This document shows positions 8,229 to 16,955 of a stretch of DNA of 64,000 nucleotides, in pieces; the first letter of the stretch is position 1, and each line of letters begins with the position of its first letter. The DNA is from Deltaproteobacteria bacterium (GTDB lineage Bacteria > Myxococcota > Kuafuiibacteriia > Kuafuiibacteriales > Kuafuiibacteriaceae), in contig WYAZ01000100.1 in assembly GCA_011526105.1 (NCBI GenBank), positions 1 through 64,000 on the forward strand, in the 5' to 3' direction. Both the position numbers and the translations under genes were made by a program. The notes beneath the pieces were generated by a model. That model was given only the letters and a program-made list of their open reading frames with translations, had not been told where the DNA came from and did no database searches.

Positions 8229-9110
8229 ATGCCGGGTCTCAAACCCCTCACCCCGGATCGAGCCGCCGAGGCTCGAGCCTTTTGCCTGAGAACTCCCGCG
8301 GCGTCGGTCCCTGTCCTGGCCTGGCTCGCCGAGGGTGGCTTGGCGGGCGCGGGGCCGCCACCGGGGGGGCGAGGTTGGCTCTTTGCCGAAGACGACCCGA
8401 GCGGCGAGATCCGCGCGCTCGCACTCATCAGCGAGATAGGGGTGCTCCATCCCGTCGGCCGATCCATGGGACTCATCGATGGGGTCGCCGCCCTCGCCCG
8501 CGCGAATCCGGGACTCGTGCGAGTCCTGGTGGGTCCACGACCCGAGGTCGATGCCCTGTGGGAGCGTCTCCAAAGCCTCGGCCTGCGAGCCCGCTCGATT
8601 CGCATCCAGCGCCTGTTGTCTGTGGAACGATCACGCTTCGTCTCGAGCCACGGGGCGCTGAGGCTCGAAACCGCTACCCATCGGAACTTGCTCGAGCTGG
8701 TGGAGAGCTCGGCGGCGATGTCTCGAGAGGAGTCTGGAGAAGATCCACAGCGGCGCAATCCGCTGCTCTTTCGGGAGAGGATCGCGTCTCGGCTCGCGCG
8801 GCGCCATGACTTCGTGCTCCACGAAGGAAGCGAGCTCGTCTTCAAGTGCAACGTGTCTGCGCTGTCCGAGTTCGGCGGGCAGATCGAGGGCGTCTACTGC
8901 AGCCCGGACTTCCGTCGGCGTGGCCATGGCACGGCAGGAACCTCGTGGATCACAGAGTGGGTCTTGGGGCGCGCCCCGCGCGCCGTGCTCTTGGTGAACG
9001 ACGCGAACCTGATCGCCAAAAGGATGTATGCGAAGCTCGGCTACGAGGATCTCTACGCGAGCCGCACGATCTTCGTGGGTCCTCGAGGCGGGGGCCCGAG
9101 CGCTGATTAG
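8229..9110 (+). CDS. GNAT-family N-acetyltransferase with N-terminal DUF4081-like half
   Basis: 293 residues from ATG 8229; the open frame runs further upstream but overlaps the divergent transglycosylase. The C-terminal half is a GNAT fold: IEGVYCSPDFRRRGHGTAG holds the acetyl-CoA pyrophosphate-binding loop (RRGHGTA), and LLVNDANLIAKRMYAKLGY is the usual last motif. The N-terminal half matches the DUF4081-type domain that accompanies GNAT in a family of unknown substrate. It probably acetylates a small molecule or protein in the cytoplasm. Its stop overlaps that of the convergent gene by a few bases. Confidence 0.82.
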   Translation: MPGLKPLTPDRAAEARAFCLRTPAASVPVLAWLAEGGLAGAGPPPGGRGWLFAEDDPSGEIRALALISEIGVLHPVGRSMGLIDGVAALARANPGLVRVLVGPRPEVDALWERLQSLGLRARSIRIQRLLSVERSRFVSSHGALRLETATHRNLLELVESSAAMSREESGEDPQRRNPLLFRERIASRLARRHDFVLHEGSELVFKCNVSALSEFGGQIEGVYCSPDFRRRGHGTAGTSWITEWVLGRAPRAVLLVNDANLIAKRMYAKLGYEDLYASRTIFVGPRGGGPSAD

Positions 9111-10693
9111 CCGAGCAACGCGCGCCGCACCGCACGCTGAAGACGCGCCTCTGAGAAGAAGCCTTCGTCTTCGAGCACCGCGACCAGGGTTCGAAGGACG
9201 CGCGTGCGTGCCTCCGCGTTGGCCTCACCCGCGATCAGGTCCTTGATCTCCTGATGGACCTGCGCGGCGAGAACTCGAACCTCCTGCTCCGGCGTGGGCT
9301 GCGGAGGCGGAGAAGAAACCATGAGCTCCACTGCGTCCGCGCTCTCCACCGAGTCGCTGAGCGCGGAGGCGATGCTCTCGAGATCGAGGCCCGAAAGATC
9401 CGAGACCGGAGATCGGTCGGATGGCTGCGGCGCCTCCGATCCTGCGTCGGTCGGGAGACCGAGCTCGGTGAGCGCGTCCTGAACGCCCCGCGCATCGGCG
9501 GCCTCCGATTCAAGCGGCAAGATATCGACCTCTGAGAGGTCGAGCAGCGGCGGTTCGCTCGCTGCTTCGGCGGACTCGCCGCGCGCTTCTACGGGTGCGG
9601 AATGAACGGCGAGCTGATGGGGTGCAGCCGACCACGAGGAGGGCATCGGGACCGAAGAGGAATTGAAAGCTCTCGGGGGCGCAGAGAGGCTCCCTGGGCC
9701 GGCCGAGCTGCGAAGCACGCGCGAGGGCGGCAGCAGATCCCCGGTCATGGCGATGTGCTCGACCGCTTCGATGTACGGATCCTCCGAGGGACGCGCGGGC
9801 GCTGCTGGCCCCCTTGGCGGCAGCTCGCTCCGGGCCGCACGCTGGGATCCCAAGAGCACTCCGCTGGGATCGGTCGGCGGCTTGGAGACGATCTCGCCCC
9901 AGCTCGGCAACGCGCCGGGAACCGCACGCGCCGGACTCGACGAGCGACGCTCGGTGTTGGGAGGAATGAGGTCGGGCGTTGGGTGATGAGAGAGCGTGCG
10001 GCTGGGGATCTGAGGCGCCCCCACCCACGAGTCGTCGGGCAAGGGCTCGAGCGCGAGGGAGACATCGGGCGGAAACGAGGCATCGACCGGCGCCTCCATC
10101 GGAATCGCGAGATCGAGCTCCTCCTCGCTTACGAGCGGAGGCACGGAGGCGGAGAGCGAAGACGACCGCGCGGCCGGAGGCAAGCTCTCCAGCACAAAGC
10201 TGGGCCGCTGCGTACCGTAGTGCCGCGCGAGCGCGAGCTCGAGCTCCGTCTCCCCTGCGAGCAGCCACTCGACCCGCATCGAGGTCTCTTTTTGGAGCCG
10301 GTGTCGAGACTCCGAGTTGAGCGGATCGGAAGTCGCCACGAAGAGGCGATCCCCCGAGGGGTCCTTCTTGAGGGCGATGGGCACGACGCGAAGATCCCGC
10401 GCCGAACGATGGCTGATCTTCGAACGGACCATCTCGTGCACCGGCGCAGTGATGGGATCGCACACTTCGATGCCGAGCTGACGGCTCAGCGCCTTCACCA
10501 ACCGGGTCTCGTTGATGATCCCCTGATCGACCAAGATCGAGCCGAGTCGGCGTCCATCCTGCTTCTGCTGATCCAGGGCGGCCTGGAGCTGCATGGGACT
10601 CACGAGCCCCATCTCGAGCAAGAGCTCTCCGAGCTTGGGGCTGACTTTGGGCGGCCCCGACGAGAGGGCGCTCTCCGAGCGAGAGGGATGCAT
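9107..10693 (-). CDS. MshEN (GspE N-terminal-like) domain protein with long disordered tail
   Basis: 528 residues. The region about 15-155 has two type II secretion ATPase N-terminal motifs: LGELLLEMGLVSPMQLQAAL and LGSILVDQGIINETRLVKAL, then the RVVPIALKKD / LFVATSDPLN block. This is the MshEN module, which in several proteins binds cyclic di-GMP. No ATPase domain follows; the rest (about 160-480) is Ser/Pro-rich and low complexity, ending in a short helical region. It is therefore likely a signalling or adaptor protein rather than a secretion ATPase. A diguanylate cyclase is encoded close by (11261-12472). Confidence 0.75.
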   Translation of the reverse strand: MHPSRSESALSSGPPKVSPKLGELLLEMGLVSPMQLQAALDQQKQDGRRLGSILVDQGIINETRLVKALSRQLGIEVCDPITAPVHEMVRSKISHRSARDLRVVPIALKKDPSGDRLFVATSDPLNSESRHRLQKETSMRVEWLLAGETELELALARHYGTQRPSFVLESLPPAARSSSLSASVPPLVSEEELDLAIPMEAPVDASFPPDVSLALEPLPDDSWVGAPQIPSRTLSHHPTPDLIPPNTERRSSSPARAVPGALPSWGEIVSKPPTDPSGVLLGSQRAARSELPPRGPAAPARPSEDPYIEAVEHIAMTGDLLPPSRVLRSSAGPGSLSAPPRAFNSSSVPMPSSWSAAPHQLAVHSAPVEARGESAEAASEPPLLDLSEVDILPLESEAADARGVQDALTELGLPTDAGSEAPQPSDRSPVSDLSGLDLESIASALSDSVESADAVELMVSSPPPQPTPEQEVRVLAAQVHQEIKDLIAGEANAEARTRVLRTLVAVLEDEGFFSEARLQRAVRRALLG

Positions 10694-10769
10694 AGGGCCG
10701 AGCGGAGGTTAGCAGGTTGCCCGGCGGACGGAAACTTGCGCCCCCACATGTGCGTCTTATGCTGGGCGT

Positions 10770-11204
10770 GTGGGAATGCTGTTCCGTTATCTGCTCATCT
10801 CGGGGGTCGTCTTGGGTCTGGCGGTTGCCGCCTTTGTGGTGAGGATCGGAGGCCGAACGCCGTACGGGCATCTGAGGCAACTCAGTCAGGGCCGGTTCGA
10901 CAACGTCTTGGCCGAGATCCAAGCAGGACTCGACGATCGACTCGCTCAGTTCCGAGAGATCGTCGCCGATACGCGAAAGAAGAAGGCAGAAAGCCCCAAG
11001 AAGGCCGGACCCGCCAAAGCGCGCCCCGCCCCGAGCGAGAAACAGCGCGAGGCCGGAGTGGAGAAGCTGCGACAGGCCTCGAAGAAGACACACGCCCGGT
11101 CCGGGGATCTCGCCAAGAAGAAGGCGACCCGCGTCGGCGACAAGGTCAGCCCCGCCGAGGAGCAGGCGCTCGAGCGCCTCCTGACGACCCGCGTCTCCCG
11201 TTGA
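10770..11204 (+). CDS. Small membrane-anchored Lys-rich protein, unknown
   Basis: 144 residues from GTG 10770 (ATG 10776 is equally possible). One N-terminal transmembrane helix (about 5-27) is followed by a helical, strongly basic tail rich in Lys/Ala (KKKAESPKKAGPAKA, KKTHARSGDLAKKK). No family recognised. The tail could bind nucleic acid or the inner face of the membrane (inference). It starts about 75 bp from the divergent MshEN gene and precedes the diguanylate cyclase by 56 bp, so it may share its transcript. Confidence 0.6.
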   Translation: MGMLFRYLLISGVVLGLAVAAFVVRIGGRTPYGHLRQLSQGRFDNVLAEIQAGLDDRLAQFREIVADTRKKKAESPKKAGPAKARPAPSEKQREAGVEKLRQASKKTHARSGDLAKKKATRVGDKVSPAEEQALERLLTTRVSR

Positions 11205-11260
11205 TCCCCGACCGAAAGAACCGTTTTTTGGCGCGAGCAGCCCCCGCGTGATTCCATGGG

Positions 11261-12472
11261 ATGGTGGGTCGGCTCTTGCGTCGCTGTCTGGTGTCGGCCG
11301 CGATGGCTTGCCTCGCCGTCGTCCTGCTGCAGCTCAGCACCCTCGGTGCGCGCCTCGCCCCCGAACGAGTGGTCTTCGACCTCGCTTCACTCCCCTTCAT
11401 CATGCTCGGCCTCACCGCGTTCCTGGGGCTCCGCATCCGGCAGAAGCGAAGCGTCGGTCTCGTCATCGTCATCGCGATGGCCTACGCGATCCTGAGTGGT
11501 GCGGAGCTCGGTCCGTTCCGGATCAAGACGGGCTTCGAGCGGGAGGTGCTTCTCCTCGCCGGCCTCTCGAGCGCGCTCGTGCTCTCGTTGGGCCCGCAGA
11601 CCCTCACGTTCGGGCCCGTCGGCCTGCTCGGTCTCGTGCTGGGCGTATTGCCCGCGCTTCTCTTGTATCGCTACGGTCCACCCGCGCCGATCTCGGGCCT
11701 GGAGCTCCTCCAGGATCCACTTCGGGCCGGCGTCCTCGAGCTCTGCGTTCTCCTCCTCGCGGCAAACCTCCTGCTCCTCTACCGAAGGCGCGACCCGCTG
11801 GGGGCCACCTTCGATCTCGGCTTCCTCGTGGCGATGGGCCCCGTGATCGTGGCCGCGCACGGCTCCGGAGGCACGGCGCGAGTCGCCATCGGATTTGGTG
11901 CCGCCTCCGCCATCTTGCTCTACGCGATGTTCGACCTCTACTGGCAACGCGTCTACACCGACGAACTCACCGGACTGCCGAACCGTCGTGCGCTCGATGA
12001 GTATCTGCGAACGCTCGGGCGTCGCTACGCCATCGCGATGGTCGACGTCGACCACTTCAAGCGCTTCAACGATCGCTACGGGCACGATGAGGGAGACAAC
12101 GCGCTGAGGCTCGTGGCGCGCGTTCTGGCCGGCTCGAGTCGCGGACGCGTCTTCCGCTACGGCGGGGAAGAGTTTGCGGTGGTCTATCGAAACACCCCCG
12201 TGGGCGCGGCCGCGGAACGCCTCGAAGGCGCGAGAGCAAAACTCGTGGCCCGAGAGTTCTGGATCCGCGCGGTCAAGACCGCCCGGCGTCGCGGCAGCAA
12301 GAAGGACCGCGGGCGCACCAGCATCACCGGCCGCACCCAAGTGAAGATCACCGCGAGCTTTGGAGTGGCGGAGCGAAACGGCCGAACGCAGCCGACCGCG
12401 GTGCTCAAGCAGGCGGATCGCGCGCTCTATCAGGCGAAGAAGCGAGGCCGGAATCGAGTGGAGACCGCTTGA
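11261..12472 (+). CDS. Membrane-bound GGDEF diguanylate cyclase
   Basis: 403 residues. About the first 215 contain several hydrophobic helices, probably a multi-pass membrane sensor. The C-terminal GGDEF domain starts at DELTGLPNRRALDEYL; the metal-binding MVDVDHFKRFND and the active-site loop RYGGEEF are intact, so it should make cyclic di-GMP. The inhibitory RxxD motif is not seen where expected. A basic insert (RRGSKKDRGRTSITGR) interrupts the domain after the active-site loop. Its stop lies 14 bp from that of the convergent dnaE. Confidence 0.9.
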   Translation: MVGRLLRRCLVSAAMACLAVVLLQLSTLGARLAPERVVFDLASLPFIMLGLTAFLGLRIRQKRSVGLVIVIAMAYAILSGAELGPFRIKTGFEREVLLLAGLSSALVLSLGPQTLTFGPVGLLGLVLGVLPALLLYRYGPPAPISGLELLQDPLRAGVLELCVLLLAANLLLLYRRRDPLGATFDLGFLVAMGPVIVAAHGSGGTARVAIGFGAASAILLYAMFDLYWQRVYTDELTGLPNRRALDEYLRTLGRRYAIAMVDVDHFKRFNDRYGHDEGDNALRLVARVLAGSSRGRVFRYGGEEFAVVYRNTPVGAAAERLEGARAKLVAREFWIRAVKTARRRGSKKDRGRTSITGRTQVKITASFGVAERNGRTQPTAVLKQADRALYQAKKRGRNRVETA

Positions 12473-12486
12473 GGCGCCCGGGGCCC

Positions 12487-15400
12487 TCAGCCGAAATGCA
12501 CCACGCCTCGACCGAACAAGCCCTCCACCGCATCCACGAGGCCATCACAGGCGTTCACGCGAATCGTCTCGGGCAGCGATAGATCGACTTCGGCGGTGCC
12601 AGGAATCAGCACCCTTAGCCCCACTTTGCAGGGTCCGGGGTGGGTGCGAAGGACCTCCTTGAGTTTCTTCAGGCTACGCTCCTCGATCTGAGCCTCCGAG
12701 AGGCTCAGCTGAACGCGCTGCGTACCTTCGAGGCGAGCCGCCTCGATCGATCGAACCTCCATGCCACGAGCGCGAAGCGTCGTGGACTCGACGTCGCGCT
12801 CCACGTTGACCTGCACCTTTACGAGAAGCGGGGCGTCCGACTTGAGCACGGTCTCGTACTCGCCAAAGACGCGAGCGCCAAACATGACCTCCACCGCGCC
12901 GGTCTGATCCTCGAGAGTGACGAAGGCCATGCGACCGGAACCATCCTTGAGCGGGCGCTCGCGGATCACCGTCACCGATACGCCGAGCGTCACCGCCCCC
13001 CCCGCCTTCTTCTCGAGCTCTGCCACCGTACTCGTGGTGAAGCGGCGAAGCTCCTGCTCGTAGCGTTCGAGCGGATGTCCGGACACGTAGAAGCCGATGG
13101 ACTCCTTTTCGAGCTTGAGACGTTCGAGCTCCGGCCACTCGGCCACGTCCTCGACGTACACCTCGCGCGGTCGCACCGCGGCCGCGAGATCGGGCGCACC
13201 AAACAGCGAGGCCTGCCCGCTTGCGAGGTCCTTTTGAACCGAGCGCGCCGCGTCGATCGCGAGGTCGAGCGAGAGCATGAGCTGAGCACGAGGCCGATTG
13301 AAACCGTCGAACGCGCCCGACTTCACGAGCGTCTCCATCGCCTTCTTGTTCAAGTGCTTGAGCGGCACCCGCTGACAGAAGTCGTACAGGGACGAGAACG
13401 GACCGGTCCCTTCTCGCGCCCCCAGGATGGCCTCGAGCGCGCCTTCACCGCAGCCTTTGATGGCACCTAGGCCAAAGCGGATGTCCTTTCCGTCGACGCT
13501 GAAGTTGATCTCGGACTCATTGATGGAGGGAGGCAGCACCCCGATGCTCATGCTGCGCGCTTCCGCGATGTACTTGACGATGTTGTCGGTGCTGTTCAAC
13601 TCGGTGGACAGAAGCGCGGCCATGAACTCGACGGGGTAGTGAGCCTTGAGGTACGCGGTCTGATAGGTCACGAGCGCGTATGCAGCGGAGTGAGACTTGT
13701 TGAAGCCGTAGCCGGCGAACTTCTCCATGAGGTCGAAGACCTCACCCGACTTCTGGACGTCGATTCCGTTCCCTTGCGCGCCATCCACGAACTTCTGGCG
13801 CTCCTTCGCCATGACGTCCGCCTTCTTCTTGCCCATGGCGCGACGCAACAAGTCAGCGCCGCCCAGGCTGTACTTGGCCATGACCTGCGCCGCCTGCATG
13901 ACCTGCTCCTGATACGCAAAGACCCCGTAGGTCGGCTTCAGGATGGGCTCGAGCAGCGGGTGCGGATACTTCACCTGCTTGCGGCGGTGTTTGCAGTCGA
14001 TGAAGTCGTCGACCATGCCGGTCTGCAGGGGGCCGGGGCGGTACAGCGCCACCGCCGCCACGATGTCTTCGAAGCAGTCCGGGCGCAGCTTCTTGAGCAG
14101 CTCCTGAAAGCCGGTCGATTCGAGCTGAAAGACGCCGATGGTCTGGCCCGAAGCCAGCAGCTTGTAGACCTTGGCATCGTCGAGCGGGAGCACCGAGGAG
14201 CGAAGGGTGAGATCCACCTCCCCTTCCGCCAGTGGAAACCGCTGCAGCGAGTGCTCTGCCGCCCGCAGTTTACCTGCCTTCATCGCCAGAGCGAGCTCGT
14301 CCTTGGTGGAGAACGGGAGCTTCACGTGTGGATGCGTCCACAGCGCGTCGGCGTCCTGGCGGGCGACCTCCTGCCGAATGCGCGCGTTCACGTGCTGCTC
14401 GGCGTAGTCGATGACGTCCAGAGTCTTGAGACCGAGGAAGTCGAACTTGACCAGCCCGGCCTCCTCGACGTCGCTCATCGAGTACTGAGCGACCAGCTCT
14501 CCGCCCTTTCCCTTGAAGACCGGGACCACGTCCCAAAGCGCCTCGTCACTGATGACGATGCCGGCCGCGTGCATGCCCGACTGCCGATAGAGGCCTTCGA
14601 GCCGCTTCGCGATGTCGATGACCTCGCGGTAGATCGGCTTTGCCTCCGTGAGTTCGCGCAGCCGGGGCTCGATCTCGAGCGCCTTGTCGATGGTGATGGG
14701 CTTCGGGTTGCCTTTGTCGTCCTTGTAGACGTCCGGGAGGAGCTTGGTGATGGCGTTGACGTCCGTAAACGGGACCTCGAGCGCGCGCGCCACGTCCTTG
14801 ATGACGCTCTTGGCCTTCATTTGAGCGAAGGTCGCGATCTGGCCCACGTTCGCCGCGCCGTACTTCTCGGTGACGTACTCGATCACCTCGCCCCGGCGCT
14901 CCTGACAGAAGTCCACGTCGAAGTCGGGCATGGACACACGCTCTGGGTTGAGGAAGCGCTCGAAGAGTAGGTTGTAGGGGAGCGGGTCGAGGTCCGTGAT
15001 GCGCAGAGCGTAGGCCACGAGTGAACCAGCACCCGACCCACGCCCGGGCCCCACTGGGATCTGGTTGTTCTTGGACCAGTTGATGAAGTCCGCGACGATG
15101 AGGAAGTAGCCGGGGAACTTCATGCCCACGATGATGCCGAGCTCTTCGTTGAGCCGCGCGTAGTACTGGTCGCGGTCGACCTTGTACGGCATCTCGCGAA
15201 AGCGCTCCTCGAGTCCGATCTTCGCGCGGTCACGCAGGTATGACTCGAGGTCACTTCCGTCGGGCGGCACGAAGGTGGGGAGCCTGGGCTCGCCCAGGGT
15301 CAGCTCCAGGTTGATCATGTCTCGCACCCGCAGGGTGTTCTCGATGGCCTCCGGACAGTGCGAGAACAACGCCTCCATCTCCGCCGGCGATCGGATGTAG

Positions 15401-16119
15401 AACGCGTCGGTCTCGTGGCGGTTTCGGCTCGGGTCGTTGCGCGGGCGCCCGTACTGGATGCACATGAGCACGTCGTGCGCGGCCGCGTCGCGGCGATGAA
15501 CGTAGTGGCAGTCGTTCGTGGCGATGAGCGGCACCCCTTCATCCCGCGCGAGCTGCTGCATGTGATCGTTGGCGATCTTCTGTTCGGGGATCCCGTTCTC
15601 TTGGAGCTCGATGAAGAACTGACCCGGCTCGAAGATGTCTTTGTAGTCCCTGACGGCTTGCTGCGCCTGCTCGAGGTTCCCGTTCAAGCAGCTCGAAGCA
15701 ACCTCGCCCCCGAGGCAGGCGGTGAGCGCGATGAGCCCCTTCGAGCGTTCCTTGAGGATCTTCTTGTCGACGCGCGGCTTGTAGTAGAAGCCATCGACGA
15801 AACCCATCGAGACCAGGTACTGGAGGTTCTTCCAGCCTTCGCGGTCCTTCGCGAGCAACACCAGGTGGTGCGACTTCTTCTGGGTTCGGTCGGCTCGATC
15901 ACCCGCCGCAACGTAGGTTTCGCAGCCGAGGATCGGCTTGATGCCTGCGTTCTTGGCCCGCTTGTAGAAGTCGATGGCACCAAACAAATTGCCGTGCTCG
16001 GTGGTCGCACAGGCGGTCATGCCCAACTCGGCGATCCGGGGGCCGAGGTCGGCCATGTGGATCGCACCGTCCAGGAAGCTGTACTGCGTGTGGAGATGGA
16101 GATGAGTGAAGTCGGCCAT
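12487..16119 (-). CDS. dnaE: DNA polymerase III subunit alpha
   Basis: 1210 residues, replicative polymerase. The N-terminal PHP domain has the metal ligands HLHLHTQYS and the TEHGNLFGAIDFYKR block. The palm domain carries the catalytic acidic triad in MPDFDVDFCQERR, preceded by PGRGSGAGSLVAY. Helix-hairpin-helix (about 880-990) and an OB fold (VSVTVIRERPLKDGSGRM, VTLEDQTGAVEVMFG) follow. Length and order fit the DnaE1 type that works with a separate epsilon subunit, although a largely intact PHP site leaves own proofreading possible. No accessory replication genes are nearby. Confidence 0.97.
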   Translation of the reverse strand: MADFTHLHLHTQYSFLDGAIHMADLGPRIAELGMTACATTEHGNLFGAIDFYKRAKNAGIKPILGCETYVAAGDRADRTQKKSHHLVLLAKDREGWKNLQYLVSMGFVDGFYYKPRVDKKILKERSKGLIALTACLGGEVASSCLNGNLEQAQQAVRDYKDIFEPGQFFIELQENGIPEQKIANDHMQQLARDEGVPLIATNDCHYVHRRDAAAHDVLMCIQYGRPRNDPSRNRHETDAFYIRSPAEMEALFSHCPEAIENTLRVRDMINLELTLGEPRLPTFVPPDGSDLESYLRDRAKIGLEERFREMPYKVDRDQYYARLNEELGIIVGMKFPGYFLIVADFINWSKNNQIPVGPGRGSGAGSLVAYALRITDLDPLPYNLLFERFLNPERVSMPDFDVDFCQERRGEVIEYVTEKYGAANVGQIATFAQMKAKSVIKDVARALEVPFTDVNAITKLLPDVYKDDKGNPKPITIDKALEIEPRLRELTEAKPIYREVIDIAKRLEGLYRQSGMHAAGIVISDEALWDVVPVFKGKGGELVAQYSMSDVEEAGLVKFDFLGLKTLDVIDYAEQHVNARIRQEVARQDADALWTHPHVKLPFSTKDELALAMKAGKLRAAEHSLQRFPLAEGEVDLTLRSSVLPLDDAKVYKLLASGQTIGVFQLESTGFQELLKKLRPDCFEDIVAAVALYRPGPLQTGMVDDFIDCKHRRKQVKYPHPLLEPILKPTYGVFAYQEQVMQAAQVMAKYSLGGADLLRRAMGKKKADVMAKERQKFVDGAQGNGIDVQKSGEVFDLMEKFAGYGFNKSHSAAYALVTYQTAYLKAHYPVEFMAALLSTELNSTDNIVKYIAEARSMSIGVLPPSINESEINFSVDGKDIRFGLGAIKGCGEGALEAILGAREGTGPFSSLYDFCQRVPLKHLNKKAMETLVKSGAFDGFNRPRAQLMLSLDLAIDAARSVQKDLASGQASLFGAPDLAAAVRPREVYVEDVAEWPELERLKLEKESIGFYVSGHPLERYEQELRRFTTSTVAELEKKAGGAVTLGVSVTVIRERPLKDGSGRMAFVTLEDQTGAVEVMFGARVFGEYETVLKSDAPLLVKVQVNVERDVESTTLRARGMEVRSIEAARLEGTQRVQLSLSEAQIEERSLKKLKEVLRTHPGPCKVGLRVLIPGTAEVDLSLPETIRVNACDGLVDAVEGLFGRGVVHFG

Positions 16120-16180
16120 ATCTTGTGGTGGGCGGCATTGAAGACCACAAGATCCAGTAGGGCAACGGTCAGTCCGCCGT

Positions 16181-16210
16181 GCTATTTTTGATATTGCGAA
16201 GCATTGTCAA
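16181..16210 (-). promoter_or_regulatory. Candidate dnaE promoter
   Basis: On the minus strand a perfect TTGACA (16210-16205) is followed after 18 bp by AATAGC (16186-16181), a weak -10 box. The start of dnaE is 61 bp further downstream, and the surrounding DNA is the most AT-rich of this intergenic region. Confidence 0.3.
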
Positions 16211-16248
16211 AGCTCTGTGGACGTGTTCAAGTGAGGGAGTCACCGGAA

Positions 16249-16313
16249 CCCGCGGGTCGGGACCCCGCTTTGAGCACCGACCCCTTGCCTCATCGTCGAG
16301 CTCGACCCGCGGG
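16249..16313. repeat. 11-bp inverted repeat, possible stem-loop 1
   Basis: CCCGCGGGTCG at 16249-16259 is perfectly complementary to CGACCCGCGGG at 16303-16313, 43 bp apart. Each arm also contains the palindrome CCCGCGGG, so a binding site for a dimeric regulator is an alternative to an RNA stem. Confidence 0.5.
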
Positions 16314-16370
16314 GCTCCACATTGCCCGTCCATCCCTCGGGATCGTGGTCCAGTGTTACCCCTGAAGTAT

Positions 16371-16428
16371 CCCCTCATTCTCGCTCGCGTGAACGCTCAC
16401 CTCCACGCGACCGGACCGAAATGAGGGG
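16371..16428. repeat. Nested inverted repeat, possible stem-loop 2
   Basis: Outer arms CCCCTCATT (16371-16379) and AATGAGGGG (16420-16428) pair perfectly over 9 bp. Inside, TCGCGTG (16385-16391) pairs perfectly with CACGCGA (16404-16410) around a 12-nt loop. This makes a coherent two-stem hairpin about 58 nt long. It lies 28-85 bp beyond the DUF192 stop, but no T-run follows on either strand, so a simple terminator is not obvious. Confidence 0.5.
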
Positions 16429-16455
16429 CTGCCTCTGGTTCGAGATACGACCGCG

Positions 16456-16947
16456 CTAGCGCGTGGGGATGGTGGCGTCGAACACCACCGTTTGGCCGGC
16501 CGCAATACCCAAGGCCTTCGAGAGCCCGCCGCGGATCTCGAGCACGAACTGGCTATTGCCTTCCACGAAGCGCGAGGTCTCGGTCAGCGGTTCCGCGTTC
16601 TCCACCACCCCGAGGACCTTCCGGTCGGCCTTGATGAAAATCATATCCAGCGGGATGAGCGTGTTCTTCATCCAGAACGAGAGCTGCCGCTCGGAAGGAA
16701 AAAGGAAGAGCATGCCCTCCCTCTCTCCAAGCTGAGTCCGATGCATGAGCCCCCGCGAACGCTCGTCCGGAGACGAGGCGAGCTCGGCTTGAAAGAGCAC
16801 CGGCCCCGAACCGGCCTCGATGGCCACGGGGACACGAAGCACGCTGGCGTCGGCTTCGCTCGAAGTGTCCGCGCAAGCCGAGCTCAGGAGCAGCGCGGCC
16901 CCGATGAGGACCACTTTCGATACACCTGAGCGGAGCCGCCAACGCAC
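16456..16947 (-). CDS. DUF192 family lipoprotein
   Basis: 163 residues from GTG 16947, chosen because it gives a short lipoprotein signal ending LLLSSAC and avoids overlap with metK (stop at 16956). The mature part is the DUF192 fold: FQAELASSPDERSRGLMHR, EGMLFLFPSERQLSFWMKNT, IPLDMIFI and GLSKALGIAAGQTV are all family blocks. The role of this widespread secreted family is not established. It lies 8 bp behind metK, so the two are probably co-transcribed. Confidence 0.85.
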   Translation of the reverse strand: MRWRLRSGVSKVVLIGAALLLSSACADTSSEADASVLRVPVAIEAGSGPVLFQAELASSPDERSRGLMHRTQLGEREGMLFLFPSERQLSFWMKNTLIPLDMIFIKADRKVLGVVENAEPLTETSRFVEGNSQFVLEIRGGLSKALGIAAGQTVVFDATIPTR

Positions 16948-16955
16948 GAGGGGTC

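Larger units (their letters stand above)
16120..16455. other. dnaE-DUF192 intergenic region, no gene, rich in inverted repeats
   Basis: 336 bp without a convincing gene. The 60-70 bp next to dnaE are AT-richer and hold a candidate dnaE promoter. The rest contains two long-range inverted repeats (16249-16313 and 16371-16428) and a perfect palindrome GCGCTAGCGC over the DUF192 stop codon (16453-16462). Short open frames on both strands have no ribosome binding site and no family resemblance. Confidence 0.6.

Noticed and set aside
13639-14970. 443-codon open frame antisense to dnaE
   Set aside because: Lies entirely inside the DnaE palm region; composition is a mirror of the polymerase codons.
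16179-16424. 81-codon open frame in the dnaE upstream region
   Set aside because: No ribosome binding site, no signal or family, and it covers the inverted repeats and the candidate promoter.
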